In this document: positions 44,711-53,933 of the stretch, one piece after another
Layout: each line of letters opens with the position of its first letter
Position numbering within the stretch: position 1 is the stretch's first letter
Assembly: GCA_014237465.1 (NCBI GenBank)
Contig: JABZFM010000012.1
Coordinates: 1 to 64,000 of the forward strand
Length of the DNA: 64,000 nucleotides
Reading direction: 5' to 3'
Origin: Desulfobacteraceae bacterium
GTDB lineage: Bacteria; Desulfobacterota; Desulfobacteria; Desulfobacterales; Desulfosalsimonadaceae
Program-made: the position numbers and the translations under genes
Notes under the pieces: model-generated
Told to the model about the DNA's origin: nothing
The model's database searches: none
Seen by the model: the letters and a program-made list of their open reading frames with translations, nothing else

Positions 44711-47449
44711 TCACTTATCAATTTCTTCTTTGACTGCTCGTGCCAGGCCTTCAATTAAATAGGGTTTTTTCAGGCACGCACCTGCCCCCAGTGCCTGGGC
44801 CTGTTTGATTCTGTCGGATGTTGAATAACCGGTGGCAATAATGGCTTTCTGGCCGGGATTGATTTTAATAATTTCTTTATAAGTATCTAAGCCATCCATC
44901 CCGGGGGTCATGATCATATCTAAGATGAGCATATCGGTTGGGTTATTTTTAATATACTCGACGGCCTCTTCGCCGCTGGATACGGTGCATGCAGTATAGC
45001 CCAGCTGTGTCAGCATCTGGGCGGCAAGCTCTCTTTGTTCCTGGATATCATCCACAACCAGTATTGTTTCTTTTTTTCCGTTAATTAAATCATAGGGGGC
45101 ATTGGGGGCATCTGTTGAAATATCAGAATTTCCTGCCGGAAAGTAAATTGATATGGCACTGCCTTTATCGGGGCTGCTTTTGATTTCTATATAGCCGTTA
45201 TGATCATGCACCACGCCCCAAGCCATGGCCATACCGAGACCCGATCCGCTTTTCCCCATTTTCTTTTTTGTATAAAAGGGCTCGAAGATTCTCTCCCTGT
45301 CTTCTTTTGTCATGCCGGTACCAGTATCTTCTATTCGGAGCATGACGTATTCTCCTGTCTTAATTTTTTCATACCCGGGCAGGGGGGTATCAATATACTG
45401 GTTTTCCGTTGCAATGGTGATTGTCCCGCCCTTCGGCATGGCTTCGGCTGCATTTGTCATCAGGTTCATTATGGTTTTAGATATGTGAACGCCGGAAGCA
45501 GACATGTTCAACAGGTTTTCAGCCGGTCGGAAGATAACGCTGACCAACGGATGGTGCGTTAAAAGGGAATTATATTCCGGGCTGTTAAGGTGCTCCTCGA
45601 TAAGGGCGTTTAAATTCAATATGGAAAGATCAGGAAGCCCTCTTCGGGCGAGGGTCAGCAGATCCTGAACAATGGCGGCGGCTTTTTCTCCTGATTTTTG
45701 GATGGTTTGAATTGGTTTTTTCAAAGGGCTGTCCGGGGGAAGCTTCATCAACAGCAGGTCCGGGTAGCTGACAAGACCGGAAAGAATATTGTTCAGGTCA
45801 TGGGCAACGCCGCCGGCAAGGGTGCCGATGGCTTCCATTTTCTGGGCATGGCGGAGGTTGCTTTCAAGTTTTTCCTTTTCTTTTTCTGATTGAATGCGTT
45901 GGGTAATATCTCTGACAATTCCTTTAAATCCAATGGGTTTTTCATTGCCGTCTTGAATTGCTGAAATTGATGTCTCAATAAACCGCTCGGCACCGTCCTC
46001 CTGGACCAGTTTCCAGTCAATCCCGTCAGCCGGCTGCCCGGTCCGGTAAACCTGGATAAATGTTTTAAAAATTGAGGCAATGTGATCTTTGGCGCAAAAT
46101 TTACGGAAGTTCATTCCTTGCAGTTTTGCCGCCGGGTATCCCAGGATGGTGCAAAGGGATGGATTGGAAAAAGTGATATTTCCGGAAAGGTCAACTTCAT
46201 AATAGCCCTCTTCGATATTGTCCAGAATGCTTTTATATTTTTCCCTGCTTTCGACAAGGGCTTTTTCCGAATTATCCCGCGCCTGCAGCAGTTGATCAAT
46301 GTCCATTTTAATCAAAGAAACAGCTTCAACCACCGGGTAAAGCGGATGCAAGGGATCGACTTTTCGGATGATTGTTCCGGGGTCCTGGGCGTCCCAGCTA
46401 ATAGCGGCTAAGAGATGAAGCAGTTCGTCAATGGTGTTCTGGTTCTTATCCTGTAGATTCCCGGCTGTTTTTGTCGCGGGTTGCCGGCCCTGTTTTTTTG
46501 CTGATTCTATTAATTCCAATGCCGCGGATAAATCATCCGCGATATGGACATCATACGGGGCGTTTATTCTGGCGAGATTGATGGCCGCTCGTAATACCCA
46601 GTTGGTGTTGTAAAAAATAAGCATCCGCAAGGGATGTTGCTTGTGCCATTTTCGAAGTGCTATCTCAAAATTTCGCCGGGCCTTTAAGGTGGCCCCTTTT
46701 AATGCCTTTTGATTAGACAGCAGATAATATTTCCCGTCTTTTAAGTCCATTTCAGCAAATACTTTTTTTTGCAGTTTAAAGATCGGGTCAATATATTCCG
46801 TTCTTAAATAACCGGATGGCACAGGATGGAAAATATTGTCATTAATTAATTCAAAACGGAGGCTGAAATCGCCAAGCGTCAATGCCCAGTTGTTGTTGCG
46901 GATGATGCCTGGTGAGACGGGGCCTTTCCGGATGCGCAGATTATCCTTTGGCGTCTGGTTTTCGGATGCCAGGATTTGCCGGGCAAGCTGGACGGCTTCC
47001 GCCAGATCACTTGCCAGATGGATATCAAATTTAAACGAATAGATACGCTTTCCCAGTTTGATGCTAAAATTAAACAGCGCCGATGTATTGCAGAAAATGA
47101 CAGCCTGCAGATGGTTCCGGTTTTTGAGGTAGTTGATAAAATATTTCCGGGCATCAAGCGTTGCGCCCTGCAGTTGCTGGTAATTTTCAATCTGGACATA
47201 GGGTGCTTCTTTTGGGATGCCCTGGAGCCTGACTTTCTGATTTAGCGCATTTGATTGTTTAATGTCCGGTAACGTGACAATGCCTGAGGGGCAGCTGACG
47301 AGAATGTTTTTATTTAGCACAAAAAAATCAGCCCGATGGTTGCCGCCTATTATTGTTCTGCGCCATTCGGGTTCACGATGAACCGAAAGACCTGTTTTTC
47401 TGAGAATGATTTCATAATTCTGTTCGTCAGATTTTTTTGGGTGGGGCAT
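44711..47449 (-). CDS. Cytoplasmic hybrid histidine kinase with duplicated N-terminal domain
   Basis: 912 residues, no membrane segment. Two copies of an unrecognised module fill the N-terminus: about 15-165 and 180-320. Each ends in GATL.AR..F....., a strand with F.NT, then H.A.DL..A. The copies are about 157 residues apart. A PAS domain follows (about 400-515), HisKA with His550 (GGVAHDLNNIL), HATPase_c (YTKKKMGKSGSGLGMAMAWG) and a receiver (about 800-912; LILDMIMTPGMDG). The duplicated module may be the sensor. It follows no response regulator gene. It lies upstream of the other hybrid kinase in the same direction, 154 bp apart. Confidence 0.88.
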   Translation of the reverse strand: MPHPKKSDEQNYEIILRKTGLSVHREPEWRRTIIGGNHRADFFVLNKNILVSCPSGIVTLPDIKQSNALNQKVRLQGIPKEAPYVQIENYQQLQGATLDARKYFINYLKNRNHLQAVIFCNTSALFNFSIKLGKRIYSFKFDIHLASDLAEAVQLARQILASENQTPKDNLRIRKGPVSPGIIRNNNWALTLGDFSLRFELINDNIFHPVPSGYLRTEYIDPIFKLQKKVFAEMDLKDGKYYLLSNQKALKGATLKARRNFEIALRKWHKQHPLRMLIFYNTNWVLRAAINLARINAPYDVHIADDLSAALELIESAKKQGRQPATKTAGNLQDKNQNTIDELLHLLAAISWDAQDPGTIIRKVDPLHPLYPVVEAVSLIKMDIDQLLQARDNSEKALVESREKYKSILDNIEEGYYEVDLSGNITFSNPSLCTILGYPAAKLQGMNFRKFCAKDHIASIFKTFIQVYRTGQPADGIDWKLVQEDGAERFIETSISAIQDGNEKPIGFKGIVRDITQRIQSEKEKEKLESNLRHAQKMEAIGTLAGGVAHDLNNILSGLVSYPDLLLMKLPPDSPLKKPIQTIQKSGEKAAAIVQDLLTLARRGLPDLSILNLNALIEEHLNSPEYNSLLTHHPLVSVIFRPAENLLNMSASGVHISKTIMNLMTNAAEAMPKGGTITIATENQYIDTPLPGYEKIKTGEYVMLRIEDTGTGMTKEDRERIFEPFYTKKKMGKSGSGLGMAMAWGVVHDHNGYIEIKSSPDKGSAISIYFPAGNSDISTDAPNAPYDLINGKKETILVVDDIQEQRELAAQMLTQLGYTACTVSSGEEAVEYIKNNPTDMLILDMIMTPGMDGLDTYKEIIKINPGQKAIIATGYSTSDRIKQAQALGAGACLKKPYLIEGLARAVKEEIDK

Positions 47450-47576
47450 AAAACGATCTCTTGGCTTTATGTCAACAGGTTAATGCTTGAGCAGATTTTA
47501 AACATCAATTTTTAATATAACATACTATGATCTGTCATGCATTATAAAATTTAGGCCCAAAAACTGAATTTTGCTT

Positions 47577-48932
47577 TTACGATTTTATCTTGAAAGTATA
47601 TGCCAGCAGGAAAATGATGCCGGCGGCGGCCGAAATAACCGATCCGGCCAGAATTGCGAATTTTGAGTAATTGATTAAACCCGGGTCGGTGAATGAAAGT
47701 CCGGAAACAAAAAGGGACATGGTGAATCCGATGCCGCCGAACATAGAGGCGCCAATAATATGTTGCCAGTGAATCCCCTGGGGCAGAACCGCTATTCTGG
47801 TTTTAACAGCAAGATATGAAAAGAGTGTAATGCCGATCGGTTTTCCCAGAAACAACCCCAGGATGATCCCCAGGGTCAACGGATGGGTCATCGCTTCGGA
47901 AAAATTTACGTCGTGAAAGGACAATCCGGCATTTCCCAGTGCAAAAACAGGCAGAATGAGGAATGCGACCCATGGGTGCAGGGCATGTAGCATCCGCTGT
48001 AACGGTGTTTCAACATTGTGGCAGTCGAGCTCTAATCTTTGGACGGCATTTAGGTGATCCTCATTCAATAAAATGGAAAAACCGCAGCTGCTTTCCGCGC
48101 ACTCAAAGGCATCCAGTCTTTGTCTGGCTTTTTGCACAAATAAATCCGTGTCGTATTTTCCCTGGGCCGGAATAAACATAGATACAATAATTCCGGCAAT
48201 TGTGGGATGAAGTCCGGAGCCAAGAACGGCAATCCATATCAAAAGACCCAACACTGCGTAAACAATGGTCCAGCGTATCCACAGAAAATTGGCAAGCGCA
48301 AGCATCAGCACCAGTATTCCGCAGATTACAATATTGGAAAAAACAATTTCTTTTGTATAAAATAAAGCAATGATAAATACCGCTCCTAAATCATCGGCAA
48401 TCGCAAATGCGGCCAGAAATACCCTCAGGCCCATCGGAAGTTTCTTCCCAAAAATGGCAATAGCGCCCATTGCAAAAGCGATATCGGTTGCCATGGGAAT
48501 CGCCCATCCGCCGGCAGATGGGGTGTTGAAATTAATCAGGGCAAAAATAATGCCCGGCACGAGCATCCCGCCGACAGCAGCAGCAACAGGAAATAATGCT
48601 TTTTGCGGTAACGAAAGTTCTCCGACAAGCAGCTCCCGTTTGATTTCAAGGCCGACGGTAAAGAAGAAAAGCGCCATCAGGCCGTCATTTATCCAGTGGA
48701 TCAGGCTTTTGGTGATGGTTGTCTGACCGATGGTGAACCCGATTTCAGTGTGCCAGATATGATGATAGAATTCGAATACGGAAAAGTTGGCCCATATCAG
48801 TGCAGTAATGGTAGCGGCCAGAAGAAGGAGGCTGCTGGCAGCTTCTTTTCTGAAAAATCGTTGGGCAGGTTTAACGATTTGGCCTGAAAAAACCCCATGT
48901 ATGGCGGATCGGTATTTTTGAATAACTTTCAT
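47577..48932 (-). CDS. nhaA: Na+/H+ antiporter NhaA
   Basis: A 451-residue sodium/proton antiporter. The ion-binding Asp pair is in AFAIADDLGAVFIIALFY, with DGLMALFFFTVGLEIKRELLVGEL, PMATDIAFAMGAIAIFG and the C-terminal GGIGFTMSLFVSGL motif. It moves Na+ out in exchange for protons. A hydrophilic loop of about 50 residues (QARQRLDAFECAESSCGFS region) is longer than in E. coli NhaA, as in many environmental bacteria. It is monocistronic. Confidence 0.95.
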   Translation of the reverse strand: MKVIQKYRSAIHGVFSGQIVKPAQRFFRKEAASSLLLLAATITALIWANFSVFEFYHHIWHTEIGFTIGQTTITKSLIHWINDGLMALFFFTVGLEIKRELLVGELSLPQKALFPVAAAVGGMLVPGIIFALINFNTPSAGGWAIPMATDIAFAMGAIAIFGKKLPMGLRVFLAAFAIADDLGAVFIIALFYTKEIVFSNIVICGILVLMLALANFLWIRWTIVYAVLGLLIWIAVLGSGLHPTIAGIIVSMFIPAQGKYDTDLFVQKARQRLDAFECAESSCGFSILLNEDHLNAVQRLELDCHNVETPLQRMLHALHPWVAFLILPVFALGNAGLSFHDVNFSEAMTHPLTLGIILGLFLGKPIGITLFSYLAVKTRIAVLPQGIHWQHIIGASMFGGIGFTMSLFVSGLSFTDPGLINYSKFAILAGSVISAAAGIIFLLAYTFKIKS

Positions 48933-49087
48933 ATGGGCGTGTCATATTTGACGGTTCTGTCGAATTTAAGAAGAAACAACTCCATAATTCAAGGTAGATG
49001 GCGGAAGGTGCAAGTCCGGTTTCTCTCTTTTTAGACTGATAACAGTTAGTTAACTGTTGCGGAGGCCGGTTTTTTATCCTGCTTCCG

Positions 49088-49110
49088 CCTTCGACCTTCG
49101 ACCTTCAACC
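49088..49110. repeat. CCTTCRA heptamer run
   Basis: Three near-identical heptamers in a row (CCTTCGA, CCTTCGA, CCTTCAA). Same unit as the tract at 1018-1068. It lies between nhaA and the kinase gene. AACAGT...ACTGTT hairpin at 49041-49058 is nearby. Confidence 0.55.
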
Positions 49111-49115
49111 TGTTT

Positions 49116-49736
49116 TTATTCTTTCAGTTTGTGTTTCAGGTTTTCACAGATCAGGTCAACCGCCTCCAGTACAGAATTTTTCCCCATATCGATGATTAGA
49201 TCATACAGACGGGCATCATTCCAGTCCGCATCAAAATATTCTTTAATATAAACCTTCAGATCTTTTTCGTCGGTTGTGATTTTATGCTCAGCTGCTTTAT
49301 GGCTCAAATTTTGACGTTCCGTCAGTTCCGAGATTTTCAGTTCAAGGTCTTTTCTGAGTCTGACATGAAGGGTGTTGGGTTTGTCCTTGAGAAGGCACTG
49401 GGCGCCCCATCCCAGAATAATGACGTTGTCATTGTCATATAGTTTTTCAACAAGTTCTTTTGTCTTCTCAGAATATGCCTTGTCATCCAGGCATCCGTGT
49501 TCGCGGTCCACTACTTTTTGAACGATTGAGCAGGTATACTTGTCAACCAGTCTGAGGACGGAAGACTTGGATGTCTGCCTGAAGGTGTTCGCTTCATGTT
49601 CAGAGAGATTCAGCTCCTTGGCGATCTGGGCCAGAAGCTGGTCCCCGATATATTCATATCCAAGCTTTTGCGCCAGTTTGGATGCAACGCGCTGGCTCCG
49701 GGTGCCGAATTCTTTGTTTATGGTGATTACCGCCAT
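49116..49736 (-). CDS. Cytidylate kinase-like protein
   Basis: A 206-residue member of the Cytidylate_kin2-like group: VITINKEFGTRSQRVASKLAQKLGYEYIGDQLL, then VIILGWGAQCLL and LHVRLRKDLE. The P-loop position reads EFGTRSQ instead of a canonical GxxGxGK, as in this group, so kinase activity is not certain. The C-terminus (YDLIIDMGKNSVLEAVDLI) is typical. GGAGG lies a few bases ahead of the ATG. The true substrate is unknown. Confidence 0.82.
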   Translation of the reverse strand: MAVITINKEFGTRSQRVASKLAQKLGYEYIGDQLLAQIAKELNLSEHEANTFRQTSKSSVLRLVDKYTCSIVQKVVDREHGCLDDKAYSEKTKELVEKLYDNDNVIILGWGAQCLLKDKPNTLHVRLRKDLELKISELTERQNLSHKAAEHKITTDEKDLKVYIKEYFDADWNDARLYDLIIDMGKNSVLEAVDLICENLKHKLKE

Positions 49737-50130
49737 GAATTCCTCCTAACGAGTGTGCAACAATTATTTATTTTTTCGTGAACCCTTATTGGTAATAATT
49801 TCAAATCGTTTCTTTAAAATGTGATTATTTAATCTTTTTATTTAACATATCTATCTGAATTTTACGATTCATTATTAATGATCCAGCATTATTAATCTAA
49901 TTCTCTACTTGATGTGCGTCAAGTCTGATTTCGATTTCTATTGTTTTGGGGTTGAATTTGTATTTTTTGTATGTATATTTGAATTAATCATCCACAAAGC
50001 TCCACTTTGAAATTTAGTTTTTTAATATTCAATAATTATTAGAAAAAAATAAAAATATTATTATTATTTTGCTTGACATTTTTATTCTTTTCTATATTAT
50101 TGGAGCAGATGTGGGTTAAAGTGGATATTA
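49737..50130. other. Divergent upstream region of the dcw cluster
   Basis: 394 bp, very AT-rich with runs of A and T. It carries the promoter at 50073 and the start of the MraZ box. No gene was recognised. Confidence 0.55.
50073..50100 (+). promoter_or_regulatory. Sigma70-like promoter of the dcw cluster
   Basis: TTGACA (50073-50078), a 16-nt spacer, TATTAT (50095-50100), a 6/6 and a 5/6 match. It lies about 50 bp ahead of mraZ and just before the MraZ box. Confidence 0.72.
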
Positions 50131-50136
50131 ATGGGG
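50112..50136 (+). promoter_or_regulatory. MraZ operator (TGGGN repeats)
   Basis: Three direct repeats with 10-bp period: TGGGT (50112), TGGAT (50122), TGGGG (50132), each separated by 5 nt. A fourth partial TGGA lies at 50101, 11 bp ahead. This is the arrangement known for MraZ-binding boxes in other bacteria. The third repeat overlaps the ribosome-binding region, so binding could affect transcription and translation. Confidence 0.75.
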
Positions 50137-50145
50137 GCTTGTTCC

Positions 50146-50601
50146 ATGGAACGGTTTTTTGGGGCTTCAGATCATACTATTGACGAGAAAGGGCGTATTA
50201 TTGTCCCCGTCAGATTCCGGCAGGTGCTGGAGACTCTGGGTAGTCATGGTGTGGTGGTTTCCCGTATGGACAAGACCCTTTTTGTTTATCCCTATGGCCG
50301 ATGGAGTGAGGTCGCAGAAAAGATCAACTCTCAGGCTGAGAAAAGTGACACCATGCGCCGTTTCAGGCGTTTTTTTATTGGAAATGCATCTGATTGTCCG
50401 TGTGATAAGCAGGGGCGTATCCTGATTCCTCCGGATCTGAGAAGCTATGCAGCGCTGGAAAAGGATATTACGCTTGTCGGCGTAACCGATCATTTTGAAG
50501 TCTGGAATCGGGAAAAGTGGAAGAGTGAAAATGCGATGATGGAAGAAGAGGATATGAAGAAAGAGGAGGTCCGAAACGAAATAGCAAACTTAGGGTTATA
50601 G
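50146..50601 (+). CDS. mraZ: Transcriptional regulator MraZ
   Basis: A 151-residue (from ATG 50146) AbrB-like regulator of the dcw cluster. It has the two family half-motifs DEKGRIIVP and DKQGRILIP. An ATG 15 bases earlier gives a 156-residue form, but 50146 fits the family N-terminus (ERFFGASDHTIDEKGR) and leaves the MraZ box entirely upstream. It represses its own cluster in studied bacteria. An acidic C-terminal tail (MMEEEDMKKEEVRNE) is an addition. It is followed by rsmH after 4 bp. Confidence 0.93.
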   Translation: MERFFGASDHTIDEKGRIIVPVRFRQVLETLGSHGVVVSRMDKTLFVYPYGRWSEVAEKINSQAEKSDTMRRFRRFFIGNASDCPCDKQGRILIPPDLRSYAALEKDITLVGVTDHFEVWNREKWKSENAMMEEEDMKKEEVRNEIANLGL

Positions 50602-50605
50602 TGTC

Positions 50606-51547
50606 ATGGCTTATCGACATATACCCGTGATGCTTAATGAAGTAATGGCATATCTGGATTGCAAGCCGGGAAAATGCTATGTGGACTGTACGGTCGGCGG
50701 CGCAGGTCATTCCAGTGCAATACTGGAAAAGATAAAGCCGGATGGATTGTTAATCGGAATTGACCAGGATGCAGACGCAATTCAAAATGCAATACAGGTG
50801 CTTACGCCGGATGTTTCAAACGTTCGCCTGATTCATGATAATTATGTCAACCTCCCGAATATCCTTTCACAATTAAATATCTGCAAGGTCGATGGCATCA
50901 TTGCAGACCTCGGCCTTTCATTCAATCAGATTGAAAACAGTGGGCGCGGTTTCAGTTTCCAGAAGTCTGAGCCCCTCGATATGAGAATGGATGCCGGTTC
51001 CGGCATTACCGCGGCAGATATTGTCAATAACGAGACTCAGGAAGATCTTGAAAGAATTTTCAAAAGCTACGGAGAGGAACGATGGGCAAGAAAGATTGCC
51101 CGTCGGATCGTTACCGTACGAATCGGTCAAAGAATACGAACCAGTACGGATCTGGCTGAAATTGTTTGCGACGCGATCCCGAAGCGGTCGTTGCATCAAC
51201 GCCGGAAACATCCTGCCACAAAAGTATTCATGGCCCTTCGCATTGCAGTTAACAAAGAACTGGAAGTCCTGGAATCGTTTATGGCGGGTGCTGTAGACTT
51301 TTTGAACCCCGGCGGGAGGATATGTTTCCTGTCTTTTCATTCCCTCGAAGATCGTATTGTAAAAAGACAATTCAAGGACCTGGAGGGTAAATGCACCTGT
51401 CCGCCGGATTTTCCGAAATGTGTCTGCGATCAGAAACAAATTATCAGGATTTTGACCCGTAAAGTGGTTCGTCCGACAGAAGAAGAAGTTAATATCAATC
51501 CAATGGCAAGAAGTGCATGTTTGAGAGCCGCGGAAAAGGTGGGGTAG
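50606..51547 (+). CDS. rsmH: 16S rRNA (cytosine(1402)-N4)-methyltransferase RsmH
   Basis: A 313-residue methyltransferase that modifies C1402 of 16S rRNA. Hallmarks are HIPVMLNEVMAYLD, VDCTVGGAGHS (AdoMet loop), GIDQDADAI, DGIIADLGLSFNQIE and PTATKVFMALRIAVN-like RHPATKVFMALRIAVN and CFLSFHSLEDRIVKR. The length is standard. It follows mraZ by 4 bp and is part of the dcw operon. Confidence 0.97.
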   Translation: MAYRHIPVMLNEVMAYLDCKPGKCYVDCTVGGAGHSSAILEKIKPDGLLIGIDQDADAIQNAIQVLTPDVSNVRLIHDNYVNLPNILSQLNICKVDGIIADLGLSFNQIENSGRGFSFQKSEPLDMRMDAGSGITAADIVNNETQEDLERIFKSYGEERWARKIARRIVTVRIGQRIRTSTDLAEIVCDAIPKRSLHQRRKHPATKVFMALRIAVNKELEVLESFMAGAVDFLNPGGRICFLSFHSLEDRIVKRQFKDLEGKCTCPPDFPKCVCDQKQIIRILTRKVVRPTEEEVNINPMARSACLRAAEKVG

Positions 51548-51596
51548 CCGGCGGGGCGGCTCATGGTATTGTGGTATTTATGATAGGGGGAATATC

Positions 51597-51788
51597 ATGG
51601 TTAAATTAAAAGTCTTTTTTGTGATGGGAATTGTGGTCTCCGTACTTATCCTGTGCGCGCTTGCGCCGGGTATATGTTTTGACCGGTTTGTGCTGCCGGA
51701 CGGCTGCTGCACGGGTTGTATTGAGTCGTCATCTTTATGCTGCACCGACTGTATTGTCGAAGAAGGCAAAAGCTGTGCATGCCGATAA
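51597..51788 (+). CDS. Small cysteine-rich membrane-anchored protein
   Basis: 63 residues with a hydrophobic N-terminal segment (FFVMGIVVSVLILCALAPG) that could be a signal anchor. The following part has nine cysteines: Cys27, then CCTGC (37-41), CCTDC (48-52) and CAC (60-62), so CCxxC is repeated 11 residues apart. A Cys also lies in the membrane segment. AGGGGGA precedes the ATG by six bases. It lies between rsmH and ftsL in the same direction, where dcw clusters usually have nothing. I know no homologue. A metal- or redox-binding role in the periplasm is only a guess. The gene is short but has a proper ribosome site, and its position keeps it in the operon. Confidence 0.68.
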   Translation: MVKLKVFFVMGIVVSVLILCALAPGICFDRFVLPDGCCTGCIESSSLCCTDCIVEEGKSCACR

Positions 51789-51855
51789 GCCCGGAAAACA
51801 TCTGATCCGGTAGTATTTGCGTTAATTTTCAAAATCATCAAGATAGATTTCGGCA

Positions 51856-52158
51856 ATGAAGTTCAACAGAAAATCAAAACCCAATATATTTACACCGCGA
51901 GTGATTGCGGTGGGTTTTGTTTTTTTATCGGTTTTTATTGTTGAATTTTTTTTTAAAACATGGTGCGGGGTGCAGTGCATTCGAATCGGTTATGAAATCA
52001 CGGACGCAATGAACAAACAGCAGAATTTGATGAATATGCAGAAGAATTTAACCATTGAACTGGTTCATCTCCAGTCGCCACAGGTCCTGATGAAAATTGC
52101 CAAAGAAAAATTTGAACTGACAATCCCGGAACCCGACCAGGTAATTGTTATCCCATGA
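51856..52158 (+). CDS. ftsL: Cell division protein FtsL
   Basis: A 100-residue bitopic protein: basic N-terminus, membrane segment VIAVGFVFLSVFIVEFFF (about 16-33), then a coiled coil (YEITDAMNKQQNLMNMQKNL) and a conserved tail LQSPQVLMKIAKEKFELTIPEPDQVIVIP. It is part of the FtsQLB subcomplex that activates FtsWI. Identification rests mainly on position and architecture. Its stop overlaps the ATG of ftsI. Confidence 0.88.
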   Translation: MKFNRKSKPNIFTPRVIAVGFVFLSVFIVEFFFKTWCGVQCIRIGYEITDAMNKQQNLMNMQKNLTIELVHLQSPQVLMKIAKEKFELTIPEPDQVIVIP

Positions 52159-53933
52159 ACTCGACAAAAGTTGAGCAGCATAGAAATAAACTTAGAAATC
52201 GACGCATCATCGTTATCGGCGGTTTTTTAACTTTTTTGTATGTGGTGGTGGGGATTCAAGCTTTTTATTTGCAGGTCATCGAAGGCGATATTCTTTCCAA
52301 ACGAGCCTCGAAGCAATACCAAAAGTCAATGAAGTGCCAGGGAAAGCGCGGGGCCATATTTGATGCGAATTACCGTGAACTGGCGATCAGCACCAGTGTC
52401 GTTGAAGTCGGTATGCATCCTATGGATGTAAAAAGTAAAGATGAAAAAACGATCCTGAACAAACATAAGTTGTCCGGTGATATCGCCAGGATTCTGAATC
52501 TAAATCAAAACGTTTTGTATAAAAAATTATCCTCAAACAAAAAATTTGTATGGCTTGACCGTAAAGTGACCCCGATGCGGGCAGTGACGCTCAGGTCCCT
52601 GAGGCTGACGGGATTTGAATATGATTCGTCGTATTTGCGGGTTTATCCCTATAAATCACTGGCGGCACAGGTAGTCGGATTTGTGGGGGTTGACGGATAC
52701 GGCCTTGACGGTCTGGAGCAGCACTTTGATGATGAACTGCAGGGAAATCTCCGCCAATGGACGATTATCAAGGACCGGATGGGGCGGATTTTTGACCGCC
52801 GGGAGGCTTGTTCTCCGGGATACGAAGGCAATAATTTAATATTAACCATTGACAGTAACATTCAGTATATCGCTGAAACCGCTTTGCAGAAATCAGTGGA
52901 AGAAAATAATGCCAAGTGCGGTCTTGCCATCGTAATGGCGCCGGAGACCGGTGCGGTGAAAGCCATTGCCCATTATCCGACATATAACCCGAATTCTTTT
53001 AATTCGTTCCCCAGAGATTCCTGGCGCAACAGATCAGTGACAGATACTTTTGAACCGGGGTCTGTTTTGAAAGTTTTTTTGATTGCTGCCGCCCTGGAGT
53101 CCGGTCTGTGTGATCCGGAAATGATCATTAACTGCGAAAGTGGTCAGTACAGAATCGGGCGGAATGTAATCAACGACACGCATTCTTATGATTTTTTGAC
53201 GGTTCACGACGTGCTGAAATATTCAAGTAACATCGGTTCGGTAAAGATAGCAGAGATTATCGGCGCACAGGCCCTTTATGAAATGCTGCTGAATTTCGGA
53301 TTTGGAGAAAAAACCGGAATTAACTGTCCGGGTGAAGTAAAGGGTCTTTTAAGACATTTTCAGGGGTGGAAAAAAATTGATAATGCCACCATTTCTTTTG
53401 GTCAGGGTATTACCGTTACGCCCATCCAGCTTATTACGGCTATTTCCGCAGTCGCCAACCACGGGGTATTGATGACGCCTTATGTTGTCCAGGCGATTAC
53501 TGATGAAAACGGGAATATTATAAAAAACTTCAACCCCAGTGAGAAACGAAAAGTGATTATGCCCGAGACTGCCAGAGCTTTGATGCAAATGATGAATGCC
53601 GTAACAGAACCTGATGGGACCGGCGGGCAGGCGGTCCCGGTCGGTTATACGGTATGCGGTAAAACCGGGACCGCCCAGAAGATCAATGCACACGGAACGT
53701 ATCGGAATTGTGAGTATAACGGTGTGTTTGTCGGATTTTCGCCGGCGCAGTCCCCGGAATTGGCGGTATTGGTCGTTATCGACGAACCACAGAAGCATCA
53801 CTACGGGGGAGTCGTGGCAGCACCCGTATTCAGGGAGATCGTTCATGAGACATTTAATTATTTAAATATTCCCCCGAGCACACCCAAAGAACAGTTAAAC
53901 GTTTCCAATGGTGTCGGAGAAGTGGGTGCATGA
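52155..53933 (+). CDS. ftsI: Septal peptidoglycan transpeptidase FtsI (PBP3)
   Basis: A 592-residue class B penicillin-binding protein. A membrane anchor (about 18-37) is followed by the pedestal domain and the transpeptidase domain. The catalytic motifs are SVLK (Ser303), SSN in YSSNIGSVK, and KTG in CGKTGTAQK. It crosslinks peptidoglycan at the septum with FtsW. It overlaps ftsL (4 nt) and murE (4 nt). Confidence 0.96.
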   Translation: MNSTKVEQHRNKLRNRRIIVIGGFLTFLYVVVGIQAFYLQVIEGDILSKRASKQYQKSMKCQGKRGAIFDANYRELAISTSVVEVGMHPMDVKSKDEKTILNKHKLSGDIARILNLNQNVLYKKLSSNKKFVWLDRKVTPMRAVTLRSLRLTGFEYDSSYLRVYPYKSLAAQVVGFVGVDGYGLDGLEQHFDDELQGNLRQWTIIKDRMGRIFDRREACSPGYEGNNLILTIDSNIQYIAETALQKSVEENNAKCGLAIVMAPETGAVKAIAHYPTYNPNSFNSFPRDSWRNRSVTDTFEPGSVLKVFLIAAALESGLCDPEMIINCESGQYRIGRNVINDTHSYDFLTVHDVLKYSSNIGSVKIAEIIGAQALYEMLLNFGFGEKTGINCPGEVKGLLRHFQGWKKIDNATISFGQGITVTPIQLITAISAVANHGVLMTPYVVQAITDENGNIIKNFNPSEKRKVIMPETARALMQMMNAVTEPDGTGGQAVPVGYTVCGKTGTAQKINAHGTYRNCEYNGVFVGFSPAQSPELAVLVVIDEPQKHHYGGVVAAPVFREIVHETFNYLNIPPSTPKEQLNVSNGVGEVGA

